From Pseudofabraea citricarpa (taxonomy: Eukaryota; Ascomycota; Leotiomycetes; Helotiales; Dermateaceae), in contig JAPWGK010000003.1 of assembly GCA_029641185.1 (NCBI GenBank), forward strand, positions 1,860,001 to 1,924,000: a stretch of 64,000 nt of DNA. The letters run 5' to 3'. Both the position numbers and the translations under genes were made by a program. Below the pieces are notes generated by a model that was not told the origin of the DNA, did not search any database, and saw nothing but the letters and a program-made list of their open reading frames with translations. Shown piece by piece: positions 33,418 to 46,721 of this stretch (the stretch's first letter is position 1; the number at the start of each line of letters is the position of its first letter).

Positions 33418-34118
33418 TTCTTTTTTTTGCCTTGCATCACACGGAGATCAACCGTCCTGACCTCTTCCCTCTCTTTCTGCTGATATCAAGTTCCGCTCCG
33501 TAGCATATCGATCGATCGAACGGGACTATCAGGGAAGAGAATAAATGAAATAAAAAAAAAACGTGATAGGAGAACGAAGAAGAAAAGACCGAAGAAAAGA
33601 AAAATTCTACATCGATCAGTCTAGAACCTCCCTAATTACCCACCTGTACCACCCCTCCATCCTGTCACGCATAAAAGAAGAGACCACCAAAAAAGAAAAA
33701 AAAGAAAAATCCCACGTGGGGTAGGGGATTTCTTTTCTGCTCGTCTACCTGCCTCTTCGGCGAGCCTCAGCCGAGAATCTCCTTCTTCCGCCTCGCCTCG
33801 CCTCGTATCGATAAGGTGACTCTTTTTCTGTACGTACCTCTATGAAGAGCAAGTGCATGCGCACCAATTAATCCCCTTCTCTCTTCTTCTTCCGAGATTG
33901 TGATTGTGATAGGATCGGGATGTGATTGCGACGAGAACGGGGGAGGGGGTTTGTTCGTTTCGGAGAGTCTAGGTGTTGGAGGAGAGTCACTACTACTGGC
34001 GGTTAAGATAGATAGAGCAGAAGAATAAGCTCGGGATTCTTTCGGGGTTTTTGGTTGTTGCTTTTGCTTTCTGTTTTGTTCGTATTTTATGTGACTGGCA
34101 CGCCTGTAGTATCCTGCC

Positions 34119-34148
34119 CTATCCTATCCTATCCTATCCTATCCTATC
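34119..34148. repeat. (CTATC)6 pentamer repeat
   Basis: Six perfect units, directly visible. Confidence 0.9.
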
Positions 34149-36846
34149 CCACTTTGATTTCCGTGCTTTGTGTTGTGTTGTGATTTTTGTTTAGTCAGTC
34201 AGTCGGTCGCTAGCCTATCTCCTGTGCAAGAGGCCGGAAGGAGACGAGGAGAGAGGAGAGCGAGGAGCGGTGAAGCCTGACAGGACAGGACAAAGCAAGA
34301 AGACGAAGGACCAAACCAAAGCGACGAAACGAAGAAAGAAAGCAGAGACGAGATGTCGCAGTAGAACAGAGGATACAGACGGAATTCTCCTTCTCTGCCT
34401 TTCTGATCATGACGAGAAAAACAAAAATTGATAGAAAATCATGTCATCCTCACTCACGTGTTTCCCCCAACGGTTCTTCATTTGCACGTGCACCCCCACC
34501 TCTCTCCTCCTCCTTCTCTTTCTCCTCTCGTGACCATCCCCCATCCCATCCGCAGTTATCAAATCACACATCACCGTCACATGTCTCAGATCTCCATCGT
34601 ATCGTATCCCACAGTGTGACAGTACCCAATAATCCATTATCGTCCACTCCAGCCTCCAGCCTCCAGCCTCCAGCCTCGTCCAGCCCAGCCCAACGCTCAC
34701 GCCCTCAACCCAACGAGCGAGCGGGATCCACCATCCGCCATTCCGGCACCATACCCTTTTCCACCAGCGCCAGGCAAATAGCCGACGAGGCGACGAGGGG
34801 AGGGGGAGGAGGAGGGGGAGGGGTTGAGACCTTTTCTTGCGGCATTTCCTCTCTCGTCATCCCTACAAGAAGCCCCCGCGCCGAAAATTCGGTCCTTCTC
34901 TCGGGTTTGGCGCTATGCCCAGCCGAGCAAAAGGCTAGAATCATGCATGGAAGGTCGAAGGTCGAAGGTCGAAGGTTGGAACGCCGCTGCACACACACGA
35001 CAACGTGGGAGTGTGATTTAAGGTTTGTACCTGCATTTCCTGTCCTTGGTTCTGGTGGGAGGACCGGGGGGTGGTGGTGGTGGTGGTGATGGTGGTGGTG
35101 AAAGATGGGTGGTAAATGAGTCGTGATACTTTACTTTGCTTCCGTACGGTAGCTTTGCTCTCCCTTTTGCCTGTTTTGGTATCCGGTCTGTTCTCTCTCT
35201 TTTGCCTTCTTCTCGAAACTTCCCTCTGGCCGACTTGACTGGACTTGACTTTTGCGCTCGGGTCATGGTTGGTGGCAGACTTCTTGATCTTCAGTCTCAT
35301 GAATCAGTTTACCGTACGCGCTGAGGCTCGAGAGCCGAGCGAGAGCTCGTCAGGTCGACTCGGCCGCCCAACTTCAATGTGCATGTGACTGCCACAGACA
35401 CACACAGGTACATAGATACATAGAGCTCCGAGCACAATCATAATTAACCTTTTCAGCATCCGCCTTCCGCGCATCTAGTACAACACAGCCCAAACCCCTG
35501 AAATATGAGACCATGTCCATTCGGGGCCCGACAGGAGAGTCGTAGACGACGCATGGCCCCCCGACGAGATGTAGAAGGAGATCCGAACATGTCAAATCAC
35601 TCCATTTCCATTCCAGAATTGAGTCTGAGTATTTGCGCCGTCGGTAGGGTTGTCCTCTTTGAGCAGGTCAGGTCACAATGTTCCATGTCCCATTTGACTT
35701 TCCATCGCGCTCCCCAATCTTGGACCCTTCCAGCACCGAGATTTCCATGCAAGGGGGAGCGTCGCTTGTCCGGTTTCTGGGGGCTGCGGACCCTGAGGGT
35801 TGAAGCAAGATAATCTCACAATACCTACGCGGATCGGCTTCCGCCGACTGTGGTTCGTGGGATTATTTCTGCGTCGACGAGGTGATGTGATGTGATACAA
35901 TACAATACAGTGGATGTGGATGTGATGTTCCTTGCATGCAAAAAAAAACGGTAGGTAGGTACATGCACTGTACACTGTATAACGGTCCAGACGATCGGAA
36001 AGTTCACTACATGCTCTGAAAGAAGAAAGCCATACCCGACCGTTGGGTTTTGCTTTGCTGGGGTGGAGATGGAGATGGAGATGGAGATGCAGGATTAGAA
36101 TCACGACCGAGCTGATTGATTGATTCCAACATCCATCTAGAAGAATGCTGATTTATCCACCGGTTCGTTCACTCTCCACTGTGCGAGGGGCGGGACCTCA
36201 GGCTCGGAATCCCTCTTTTTTCTTGCGTGATGGCGTAGCGTACATACATACCTGAAGCGATGGAGACTGGAGTACCGTACAGTATCAATGATCGAGCGAG
36301 CGAGGGGGGAAACAGGCATGGGGCATCGTTCGTTCGTTTGTTCGTTGGGTGGGTGATAAGATCCCCTCCTCCATCTCCTCTTTTCTCTCCCGACCGCAAG
36401 AGAACAAATCTCGGAAGCGCCTCCCCGGGCCCCAAAAAGAATCAAGCCCACCCTTCAAGGCTTCAAGCAGGAAAGATTCTAAGACATGATGCTCGAGAAG
36501 TGGGAAAGTGGGAGACACAGGAAGGGCAGAGACAGGGCCCGTTCCGCCGCTTTGGCATTCGGGAAAACTCTTGTTCTTTTTCTCCAGGCGCGTTTTGGAG
36601 ATTGGACTGGCATGGCATGGCTGGCTGGTTTGGGTATCATTGGATTGGCATGGTGATAAGAAGCGATGAGGGTGAAAGAGGGGCCAAGCGAAGGGGAGGA
36701 AGAAAAGATTGTCGGCCGTCGCATCGCTCTTGTTCCTGCTTCGATCCATTGGGAAAGGTTTAAGAGCAGAGAGAGAGAGACAAGAGGAGAAGAGAGTTTC
36801 CGGTTCTCTGGATCCGGGCGCCGCCACGCCACGGTCGGGAGGGCCA

Positions 36847-36873
36847 GGGGGGGGGGGGGGGGGGGGGGGGGGG
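36847..36873. repeat. Poly-G homopolymer (27 G)
   Basis: Uninterrupted run of 27 G on the plus strand. It could form G-quadruplexes and its length is likely to be polymorphic or mis-assembled. Confidence 0.9.
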
Positions 36874-39628
36874 TGGAGGACCCCAGTCACACCCAGCACG
36901 CAGCCCCTGGTTTTGTCTCTGACAATTATTTAATTATTTATTTCGATTTTATTTTTATTTAATCATTTAATTATTTGGTCGTTTGTTTGGTCCCTTGGGG
37001 CTGGGAGATTACATGTCTTCCTCTACCCTACGCTACGTTACCTTTAGAGGGAGGGGAGACAGACGCGGAAGGGCGGGAGCACCCACGCGAGCGGGTCCCC
37101 CCTTTCCATTTCCAGTCTTCTGTTCCACACCACCACCATACTGTCACAACTCCAAACCCGAACGATGAGAGCATGGCATGGCATGGCATGATGCTGGATG
37201 GAGGTCAATCGGCTCCCGAACTCTGGGATGCTCGAACTCTGGTGTTATCGATGCCCTATCTAGCCGTTCGCTCGTTTGTTTCCTCCGTCCTCTCTCATGC
37301 ATTATTCCTCGTGAGAGGGATGGATAAACTTTTCTCTGGGGTTTTGTGCATGCCATGCTGTACCATACTTTGCGGAGTATCTTATGGATGGGAGTTAAGT
37401 TTCAAGCAAACGCTCAACCTGCAGGCAAACGCAAAGGCAAACGCAAAGGTAAAAAGCCAGAAACGGCGGAAGGGAGCGAGAAGCTGCATCTTTTGTGTCT
37501 TCTACATCGGGGTCTAGGTCTAGTCCTGCTTGAGGTTCTGTGCTTTTTTTTGCCTTTTCTCTACCTCTGGCGTTCCTGCGTTCCTGTGTTCCTGTCTCGA
37601 TGTATCAGATCGTGACTCTGCTTATCTTGTCTTATCCATCGCAAGGAATCACCCGACATACTCTACCGTCCAAGCAGAAGAAGGTTCCTCTCGGCCTCCC
37701 AGAATGCCCTTCTTGGAAAAGTCTAGAAAAAAAGGGCTCGGGGGAAAAGATGAGACGCCAATAAGTTGGGAGGAGGAGAAGGTTAGAGTTTCTCTTGGTG
37801 TGCATACTGCACAGTACGTGTCTTGACCTGTTTAACCGTTCGAGGAAGTAGGAGGAGCAGCATTGGCAGCAGCAGCAGCAGGGTTCGTTTGAGAATAGAA
37901 TAGATAGAGAGACTGTGCGATGCTTTTTTCTCGAATGCCTTTCCGCTTTGTTTCTGTTCTTAGGAATTCCCTTCTCCAGACTCCAGACTCCAGACTCCGG
38001 ATTCCAGACCTCGCTCCTTCCTTCCTTCCTGCGATATCATAAGAGCTGGAAGATAAGAGGACGTCCCTCGATTTAAGTATTCATGCCTTGAGTCTCACCG
38101 CGAGCAAACGAGCAAACGAGCAAACGAATTGCCTCTTTACCGAGCGACTCGAAACAAAACATGCGCGCCTCGAGATGGATCCTTCTAAGAGAGAGCATCT
38201 CAATCTATCCGAGCGTCTCCTCTCTTCCTTCTATTACCACTGTATCTTAGATGTAGAAATTATACTTTGTCACACTCTCACACAACACACGTGGCCATTC
38301 TGCACTCTGCCACGCGACCTACCCTACTGTATCTCTTTCGCATAAACGATCCCCCTCTTCAACCTCGCTTTCGCAAACCCCCATATGCACACCACCCACA
38401 TCCCGCACCCCCAATCCCAATCCCAATCCCGGAGTCGCCTGCTCGCTTCCCCGGTGCGTGCATGCGTTGTGCGGTACGGTAGAGATGCACATGTGCACCT
38501 GGCCACCCGTACTGTACTGCTGCTGTACTGTAAGTGCAAGTGCTTACCCTACCTCGTACTATACGGCTTACACCCCCTTCAGCCTCAGACACACATGATA
38601 TCTCATCTCCTACGCCACACCCACACATACAAGTACACGGTACAGAAGAAGCAAAAAGCGAGCGAAAGAGGAAAGAGCCCCCCACGAAAGAAAAACGGCA
38701 CAGCACAGCACAGCAATCAGCAATCAGCAGGAGGTCCGGTAAATAGGCTGTATCGCAAGTGGTGGTGGTGGTCTTCAGGCTGAAGAGAAAAAGCGCGGCA
38801 CCTCAGGCTGGAACCTGCAGGCTGCAGGCAGCTGAGAACCAGAACCAGAGTGTCGGGACCGCCTGGCCTGGTCATGCGGTTCCTGTCGACGTCGCTCTCT
38901 TTTGCGTGATCGCTTTTTTATGTCAATAACGTCGCGTCGTTTATGTCAATCGTTTGATGGTTACAGTCGATGTGAGCTGAGGTGATGAGAGGATAGATGA
39001 TGCTCTTGTCGCGAGGGAGGCGGCGCGGGGGGCGTGGTCTTAGTCAGGTACAACCACATACAGTACAGCAGGTGTGTAGATGGTAGTATTCTCCTTCTAC
39101 ACGCCACACCTTACTTACTCACCTCCTCTTTCCCTCTCACTGACTAGTATTTTGATACCTACCTACGTACAAAGTATTACCAACCTCAAGTCGGAAGTCA
39201 AAGGAGAGCGTTTATGACGTACCGGACAATTTCCCACATCCACATCCACACATCCACACATGCGCATCCCATCCCCCGCACCCCCGCATCCGCCAAATGC
39301 TAGCTGAGCTGACATGAGATGAAAGCATAACAAATCAACAAATCAACAAGTAAACATCAACATCAACATCAACAAAAACAAGAACAAGGACCCGAATCCG
39401 AAGATCAATGGTTTTTCGGGGTTCTCTTGGTAGATTGATTATATCAGCTGCCTGCCTACCCTACCTTTACCTACCTAGCTCAAGGAAGAGAGAAGAGAGA
39501 AGAGGGGTGGTGGTATAGCTACCTATGTAGGTGTAGGGCAGCTAGCTAACACCACCATCATCTCTCTTCCTCTACAGTACAGTACCTTCCTCTACCTCCA
39601 ACTCACAATTCAACCACCTCACAAAATC

Positions 39629-39656
39629 GCAAATCCGCAAATCCGCAAATCCGCAA
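39629..39656. repeat. GCAAATCC octamer repeat
   Basis: Three to four tandem copies of an eight-base unit, directly visible. Confidence 0.8.
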
Positions 39657-39851
39657 AATCCCCAACTCTATCCTCAAGTCTTGACTCGCACCTTCACACC
39701 CTCACACCCTCACACCCTCCACCCTACGTTCTCATCACAAATCCCTCTCCGTTTCCCTGCCCTGTCTCAGATCTACAGTACAAAAGCTAGCTAGCATAGA
39801 TAGTACAGCAGCTACGCCTCAAAACCCCTAGCTAGCATCCATTTGTCCACC

Positions 39852-39889
39852 CATCCATCCATCCATCCATCCATCTGTCTGTCTGTCTG
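39852..39889. repeat. Compound CATC/TGTC microsatellite
   Basis: About six CATC units pass directly into about four TGTC units. Confidence 0.85.
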
Positions 39890-42800
39890 GCGAGTAAATC
39901 TTTTTCCGGAGCACACAGCAAGATAATTTCTCGGATATACCAACCAAAGAAAGAAAAAAAAAAAAAAAAAAAACGCGGGGAAACCACCGAAGTCTCTCTT
40001 CTTCTTTTATCGGTATTTTGATTTCGTCACCGCCGATAAGATACCGAAGCCGACCGAGTCAAGACCTTGTTTTTCTCTTCGGTCTCTCCCCGTCTCTCTC
40101 TCTCTCTGCTTTTTTTTATGGTAGCGGTCTCGGGGAGGAGAACAGGAAAGAGAGACAGAGCTAAGTGTAATAACCATAGCGATTATTATTTTTCTTTTTT
40201 TCTTCTCGCTGGAACATTATCTACCTAGCCTAGTCTGTTGGTTTTCGTTGGATCTGCTACCGACCGAGAGAGGAGGAAAGGGCAGAGGGATTTCGGCGGG
40301 AGAAAGAGCGAGAGTTGGGGGGATAGGGTTATGGTTATGGTTATAGGTTACATCATCGATCAATCAGTGAATAAATCAATTCATAAATCCATGATTCATA
40401 TGTGTGGCAAAGCAGCGCAAACCAGAACAAACCAACAAACAAACAATTCTTACCGTGCCTCTCCGTCACTACTCGTAAGAAGAAGAAAAAAAAGAAGAAA
40501 AAAAAAGAGTTCATCATCATGTCATGCAGCAAGCAGTTCGTTCCAGAAAAAAAAAAAAAAAAGAAGACGCCGTCAAAACCCGTAAGGCTGAGAAGGAGGA
40601 GAAACAGAAACCCTTCTCCCTCCACTTCCCCTTCCCCTTCCCCTTCCCCACTCCACCCCCGATGACTACCTTAGCTTTTTTTTTTTTTTTTTTTGATTTC
40701 TTGGTGTGTACGTCTCGCGCGAGGGAATTAATTGATTAAATTACAAAATTACCTATTCTAGCAAGAGAGAACTCTCTCTCCTCACGAGTCCCAATATGTC
40801 ATGTCTCATGACATAACACAACGCGACGCCGGTCCGGTATGATATACCGCGGTACCGGATACCAATACCAGTACCAATACCAGCTACCAGTCTAGTACCA
40901 GCAACCGAGCTCTACCCTACGAGCCTACCCTACCAACCTACCAACGAGCGAGCAAGACAAAAACGCAGCTGACGGCTTTAGTTTTCCTTCTTCTCCTTCA
41001 TCTTCTCCTCCTCCATTACGCCGAGCCATTCGGCCTCTCTCCCTCTCGCTCATTCACTGTCTCGGGTCGCGCCATCGGCTTAACAGAGAGAGAGAGAGAG
41101 AGAGAAGAAAGCCTGCAAGTCACCAGACGGGTTACGGGCCCAGATGGCAAGGAAAAAGCAAAAAGCAAACAAACAAGTACAAGCGGCTCGCGTTGCCGGA
41201 AAGGGAATAGGTGGGTGGGTGCGGAAAAAAGCCAGAGGCCAAGGACGGAGAAACTCCCACGCACGATACAAGGCGCGGAGAAATCCCCGCACTGCTGATA
41301 GCAAAGAGGGATAATTAATGGGGGTGGTTGGGGGGCTGGGTGCGTGCTCAGAGCTGGGTTCCCGACGCGGACGCGGACTGGACTGGGAAAGTTGGATGAA
41401 ACGCAGGGTCCTACAGGACTTTCGTCCACGAGGTGTTCCGCACGTCCAAAACCATACGTAGGTACGTAGTGGTGTTTCTAGAAGGGAAGGGGGAGAGGGA
41501 GAGAGGGGGTCCGAGTTCCTGGACGATTGATGAGATGAACTGAGCGGGACGGAAAGAAAGAAGGAAACTCGAGTGAGTGATCTACCTCTTGTTGTCTTTT
41601 TGTTTCTCCTCCTCCTCCCTCAGGCCATCACACTTTTTTTGCCGCTCATATCTGCCATCGGGTTCATTCATCATGTGCTAAGAGCAAGAGAGAGAAGCCC
41701 CCAAATCAAAACTTGGGGTCGGTAAGAGAAACCCAAAAAAAGAGAGCTGTGCTGTGCTGTGCCCCTACCAACCATAACCATAATCATAACGAGGTGGCGA
41801 AGCCGTCGGCCCTCGTGATCAATCCTCCTTATGCGTTGTCGCTCTCGCCATCTGCCATTTGCCATCTGCCAAAAGCAAGAAAAGCAAGAGATGCATGGCC
41901 TGAGAGGTCTTCTGTCGCAAACGGTAGGATGAGAGAGGGGAAGGACAAGGCGCTTACCACACCATACCACGTACTGTACCTGTACCTGTACCTGTACATA
42001 GCATAGCCATCCGCGAAGTGTCAGAGGGCCGGTACTTGCGTTCTGCTTTGACGCATCCCATGTCGGTCAATCAGCCAGTACAGTATCGTGCAGAGGGTTG
42101 TGACGATTTGTTTCATGAGTTGTTCAAGCGGCTTCGAAACAACCGCCCTACCGTACGTCTTGTCGCTCTCTGCTCTCCATCCAGATCGTCGCATGACCTG
42201 CCCTCTCGCTCTGCCATTCGCGCGAGTCTTTTCTTTTTTGGGGGACCTCTGATACAGGACCGTACCGTTCCTTTGTCCTCCACGGACGGGGTTGGATCTT
42301 CGTGGATATGGATGTGATTGTGACGAGATGGCTTGTTGCCGCGCGCATCACCCCGTCCGTACCGTACCGTACGCTCCTTCGACCTGGCCCCCATCCATCC
42401 CATTCCTCTGAGCTTATTATTCCTCGCCCGTCGAATTTTTTCATTGGTCCGATATTCATATATCTGTTGGTTGCTTCTGTTTTTGCTTCTGCTTCTGCTT
42501 CTGCACTTGCTGCTGCTCTCGCTCGTGCGCTTGCGTCGCCCGTCAGTCATCCTTTAGGATCAGACATCCGAACGTGTGTGTGTCTTTGTCTCTGCTCGTC
42601 AGATATAAGGAATGTGGGGGTATCAGGTCTATTCATAACCTGATACGTAGTAGTACGGCAGTATGGGTATCCTATCGCAAGGAAGAAGAACCAAGAGGTC
42701 GATAAGGAATGCAGGACCGCTGTGATTTGACAAATACCTAAATGCGCATCGGGAATCGTGACCAGGCCAGGCCAGGGCGTATCGTGATCTGGGAATGCAA

Positions 42801-45800
42801 TGCTTCCCTCCCCGGATTCTGAATTGTGATTTTCGACAGCCCAGCGCGCGACCTGTCACAAAAAAGCTATATTAAAAGGTCGTCGTTAATTATTGTGACT
42901 GGCAGCCGGCGCGGCGGGGAAGCGTGCTGGCCAGCTTCCGGCGCCCGCGTCGTTTGCTTGCGGCTTGCGGCTGTAGGCTGTCAGGCCTGTAAGGGAATAC
43001 AGATTTTGGTCATCTGCGAAATCTGACAGCGTGGTCGATAGGTTGGGGTTTGCGGCCTTGCGCCCGCGTTCAATATCAGATATCCCGTACGTTGGTTGTT
43101 ATCCACGGCTGGTTTGGTTTGTCTGCTTTGTCTCGCTGAGAGCGACCGCAAACGAGAGATCCTTTCTTTCCGTGGCAGCACAAGGCAGGGTTGCGTCGCG
43201 TTCCCTTGGGGGTTGCGTTGCGTTGCGTGTTGGTGTTACGCTCTGCGTTACTCACGACTGCTGCTTCTGGTCGGCGGAGGAATAGCTTCCAGTGGGGGTG
43301 AGGGTGAGGGGGATGGGGAGGAGGAGGGGGTTGACGGTGACACACTGCGAAGGTCGAGGATTAGATAGCGCAGCCGTTGCGAGATGGCTGATATAGCAAA
43401 TCCTGGGGCTCGGGAAGCTCTCCGTGGGGAAAGGGAGGGGGAGAGGAAGGGGAAGGGGAAGGGGAAGACAACAAAGCTCTCGCTATTCTTGACTCAAGGA
43501 GTTATTCGATGGATCCTCTGGCACATGTTTCCCGCCTTGCTCGTTTGCGGTGGACTGGTACTATACTGCTACATGGACATGGACATTATTGTTGATCATC
43601 CTCTTCCATACCACGTCTCCTGACGAGAGGCCACCAGGCCAAGTCAAGTCAGACTTTAGTCCACGTCCACGTCCTCGGCAATGCAGAGCTGGCTATGGTT
43701 ATGGCTATTGTTCAGCATGAGGCTCTCTTCCCTCAAGAAGTCCGGTGAAGGATACCGAGCCTCGGGAGCTATCTCGGTAGGCCTCTCGTGAATGCCCTGC
43801 CCGTGACATTGCCTTGGGCATGAGAAATCCGACGAGAAAGAGGGGAATTGAGACATTAAGCCTTATCACCGGTTACAAGCACGCACACAAGACAAGAAAC
43901 TCTCCCAGACAAAAGACCATGTGTGATGTTGATTATGATGATTGCCTGGCTGGTTGTGCTGGACGTCACCTCGGCAGGAACGCACCCAAGTCTCCAACCC
44001 AACGAACGGGTCTCCCATTGCGCCGGTTATACAGTACACATGATGTTTGATCTTTCCTGGGTGCTGGGCTGGTGCTGGATCATGGGTGAAGCGAAGGCAA
44101 AGCGAGATGAGGAGAGGAGGAGGAGGGAGAGGAGAGGAAATTGGCTACTGTAGAAGGGTACGGGCTTGCGACGCCTGTTCAGTGTTCAGTGTTCAGTGTA
44201 TGTGGTACAGGTACGGAGTACAGTAAGTAGTACGTTGATCCGTCATGGAACACACGCTGTATTGGAGGGTATTTGATTACCCGCGACGGCGACGACCCCT
44301 CCCCCCAATTCAGATTCAGGGCTTGCGGCCGTGGTGGTACAGTACAGTACAGTGCAGTGCAACGGGGATCTCTGGGTGTGTGATGTGATGATGGGGGAGG
44401 GATGAGATCCAAGTTGTCGGGTTGCTTGCCCTGCAAAGGGAGGTGTCATGGCACACCCTCGCCGCTGGGATTGGAGGGCGGGTGGAGGTCGCAGGCAGGC
44501 AGTGTAGGGGTGGGTGAAGGGGGTTGAGTGGCTGCTTTCAGCGGTCTTCTTGCCGGGACTGGCTCTGCTGGGGGCAATTGGGGGGGCTTCGAGCCTTCTA
44601 GCCTTCTAGGCTTTACCGTGGCTCTTCCCCGGAACTCATTTGACCGTGAGTTGCCCCATGAGGCCCAGCGCCGTTTGAACTACACAATAGGGCAAATAGG
44701 GCAAATAGGGCATTGCGGGCTCTTGATTACGGTGGACTGACTGACTGACCGACTGCTGCTGGCCGAGCGGATGAACCAATTCGGGAAGGCTGAGTTTGCA
44801 GAGGGACATCAGCTGGTCGGCTCAGGGTCTTCAGCGGCCAGCGTCCAGCATTCAGCCTTCAGCCCTTCCGCGAGGCTCTGACTTGCTGCTGCTGCTGCTC
44901 ACCAACCTGGGAAGTCACTTGGACACCTGCGTGGCTTCTGCCTGAAGCAGAGACTTGTGCCGTTGGCTATGGTGCTGCTGATGATGATAACCACCATCAT
45001 GATACGCGCGAGTACGAACAATGCTCAAGGCTGTTGTTCATGCCCTGGGCACTGCAAATAGGCCTTGTTTGATGGCTGGACCGCGCAATAATAATGCCCA
45101 TGCCCTAGAGTCCCCCCGTCTCCAGAGAACCACCGTCCCTAGGCCACCACGCACCGCACCCACCACCCACCACCCATCACTGCCACAAGGCCAGAGCACA
45201 TGACTGACTCTTGTACCTCGGAGGGTTCTGCCCAGTGCCCCCCCCCCCCCCGTTGCCCCCCACCGTGTCGGCGTATGAGATGGCGAAATACACACGAGGG
45301 TGGAATTCGGGATTGGCCATGATGGATGCCCAAGAAAAGCACAGAGAGACTGAGTATGATGAAGGGACGACGACGTCAATACTTACGCACTATCAAACTC
45401 TGCTGAGCCCATCATGGCGGAGAGCAAAGTCATGATGGTCGTCTATCGAAGTCAAACGGCGAGTCAAAAGGCACATAGCAACGCCCACGGAAGGGAGTGC
45501 CTGAGTCAGGGCAGGAATTAGTTGGTTTGGTGATTTAACAGGCTGTGGCAGGCTGTTCAGGCTTTGGGCTTCAGGCTGTCGGACCCAGTCGATCGCCAGC
45601 CTCCGGGGTAATCCGCCGCAAGAGGCGTGTGCCACTGACTGGTACAGTACCACTGAACTTCTGAAGCCCAGAGCAGACAAGAAGAGGAGAAGAAGGGAAG
45701 GGCGCCAGGCCAGAACCGGACAGCAGGGCATAAGAGGGCCACGATATGACAATTCTTAAATCTCTTGCGTACCACTGGGTCGGCTGAGCGTCGTGACAGT

Positions 45801-46721
45801 GTGATTGTGTTTAGCCCTGTCATCGCTAGGAATAGGGCCGCGGTGGGAGATGGATGGATGGATTTGGGGGGTCGTGTAGGGGTCGAGGGGGGAGGGGGGA
45901 GGGATATGGGAGGATGAGAGGGGAGGGAAGGGAAGGAGAGGGTGGAGAAGGGGGGAACAGAAGAGTTGGAGTGTGATAGTAGTACAGTACAGTACTTGAT
46001 GGATGTGATGGCCCCTTAAGGGCAACGCTAAGAGGCCGTGGGCTAGTGCGTATCTGGCGTGTCAGGATACTGCCCTATTAGGCTTAACCCCCCATCCGGT
46101 GCTATTACCGTCTTAGCCCTGAGCGTGTCGGAGAATCGAGGAGGGACAAACAAAAGAGTCCCACCGACTATTTGGCTCCACTCTTTCCGCCCACACCCGC
46201 CCACTCTGCCTTCTGCGTCTGCGTCGCCCAAGACCAAGAAGACCCAAGACCCAAGGCCCAAAGACTACTTCCAGACGCGAACATCCACATCCACATTTCA
46301 CATTTCACATCCACTCTACAAAGGAGACTCGCACGCACCAGACCAGACCATACCATACCATACCAAACCATACAACTACACCTCCATCCCCTCTCCGCAC
46401 AACCACCACCGAACCCGCCCATATTTACTCCAACATCTCCATCCAGCCTGTATCACTCAGCTCAGATCACCCTTCCGTCATCACTACCGAACTCGTCGTA
46501 CCTAGTCACTACTACCACCTAATCGATATCTCATCCCACGTCGATATAACAACCCCGTCACCGACATCACCACCACGCGCCACCACTCACTCACTCACCC
46601 ATCCCCAACACCCGCACCGCCTTTTTCCCACGACGCTCGCCGATCAATCGCGAGCAGAGGACAACAGTCGTGTCTTCCCAATCCCCATAGCTCGTGCGAT
46701 CGAGCAGACCGAAAATCCAAC

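Larger units (their letters stand above)
32480..46721. other. 14-kb gene desert rich in simple repeats
   Basis: No coding sequence with family resemblance or coding-like composition on either strand. Open frames here are low-complexity products of microsatellites. The sequence is GC-richer than the flanks and full of homopurine/homopyrimidine tracts, TG, CTATC, CATC, GGT, GGTTCT and GGAGAT repeats, a 27-G run and dispersed GTACnGTAC motifs. The last 400 bases before 46722 are CA-rich and probably include the leader of the downstream gene. The interval may hold long leaders, noncoding transcripts or distal regulatory DNA. Confidence 0.6.

Noticed and set aside
34409..35089. 226-codon plus-strand open frame
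   Set aside because: Low-complexity Ser/Pro, poly-Gly and poly-Trp from GGT repeats; several opposite-strand frames are equally open.
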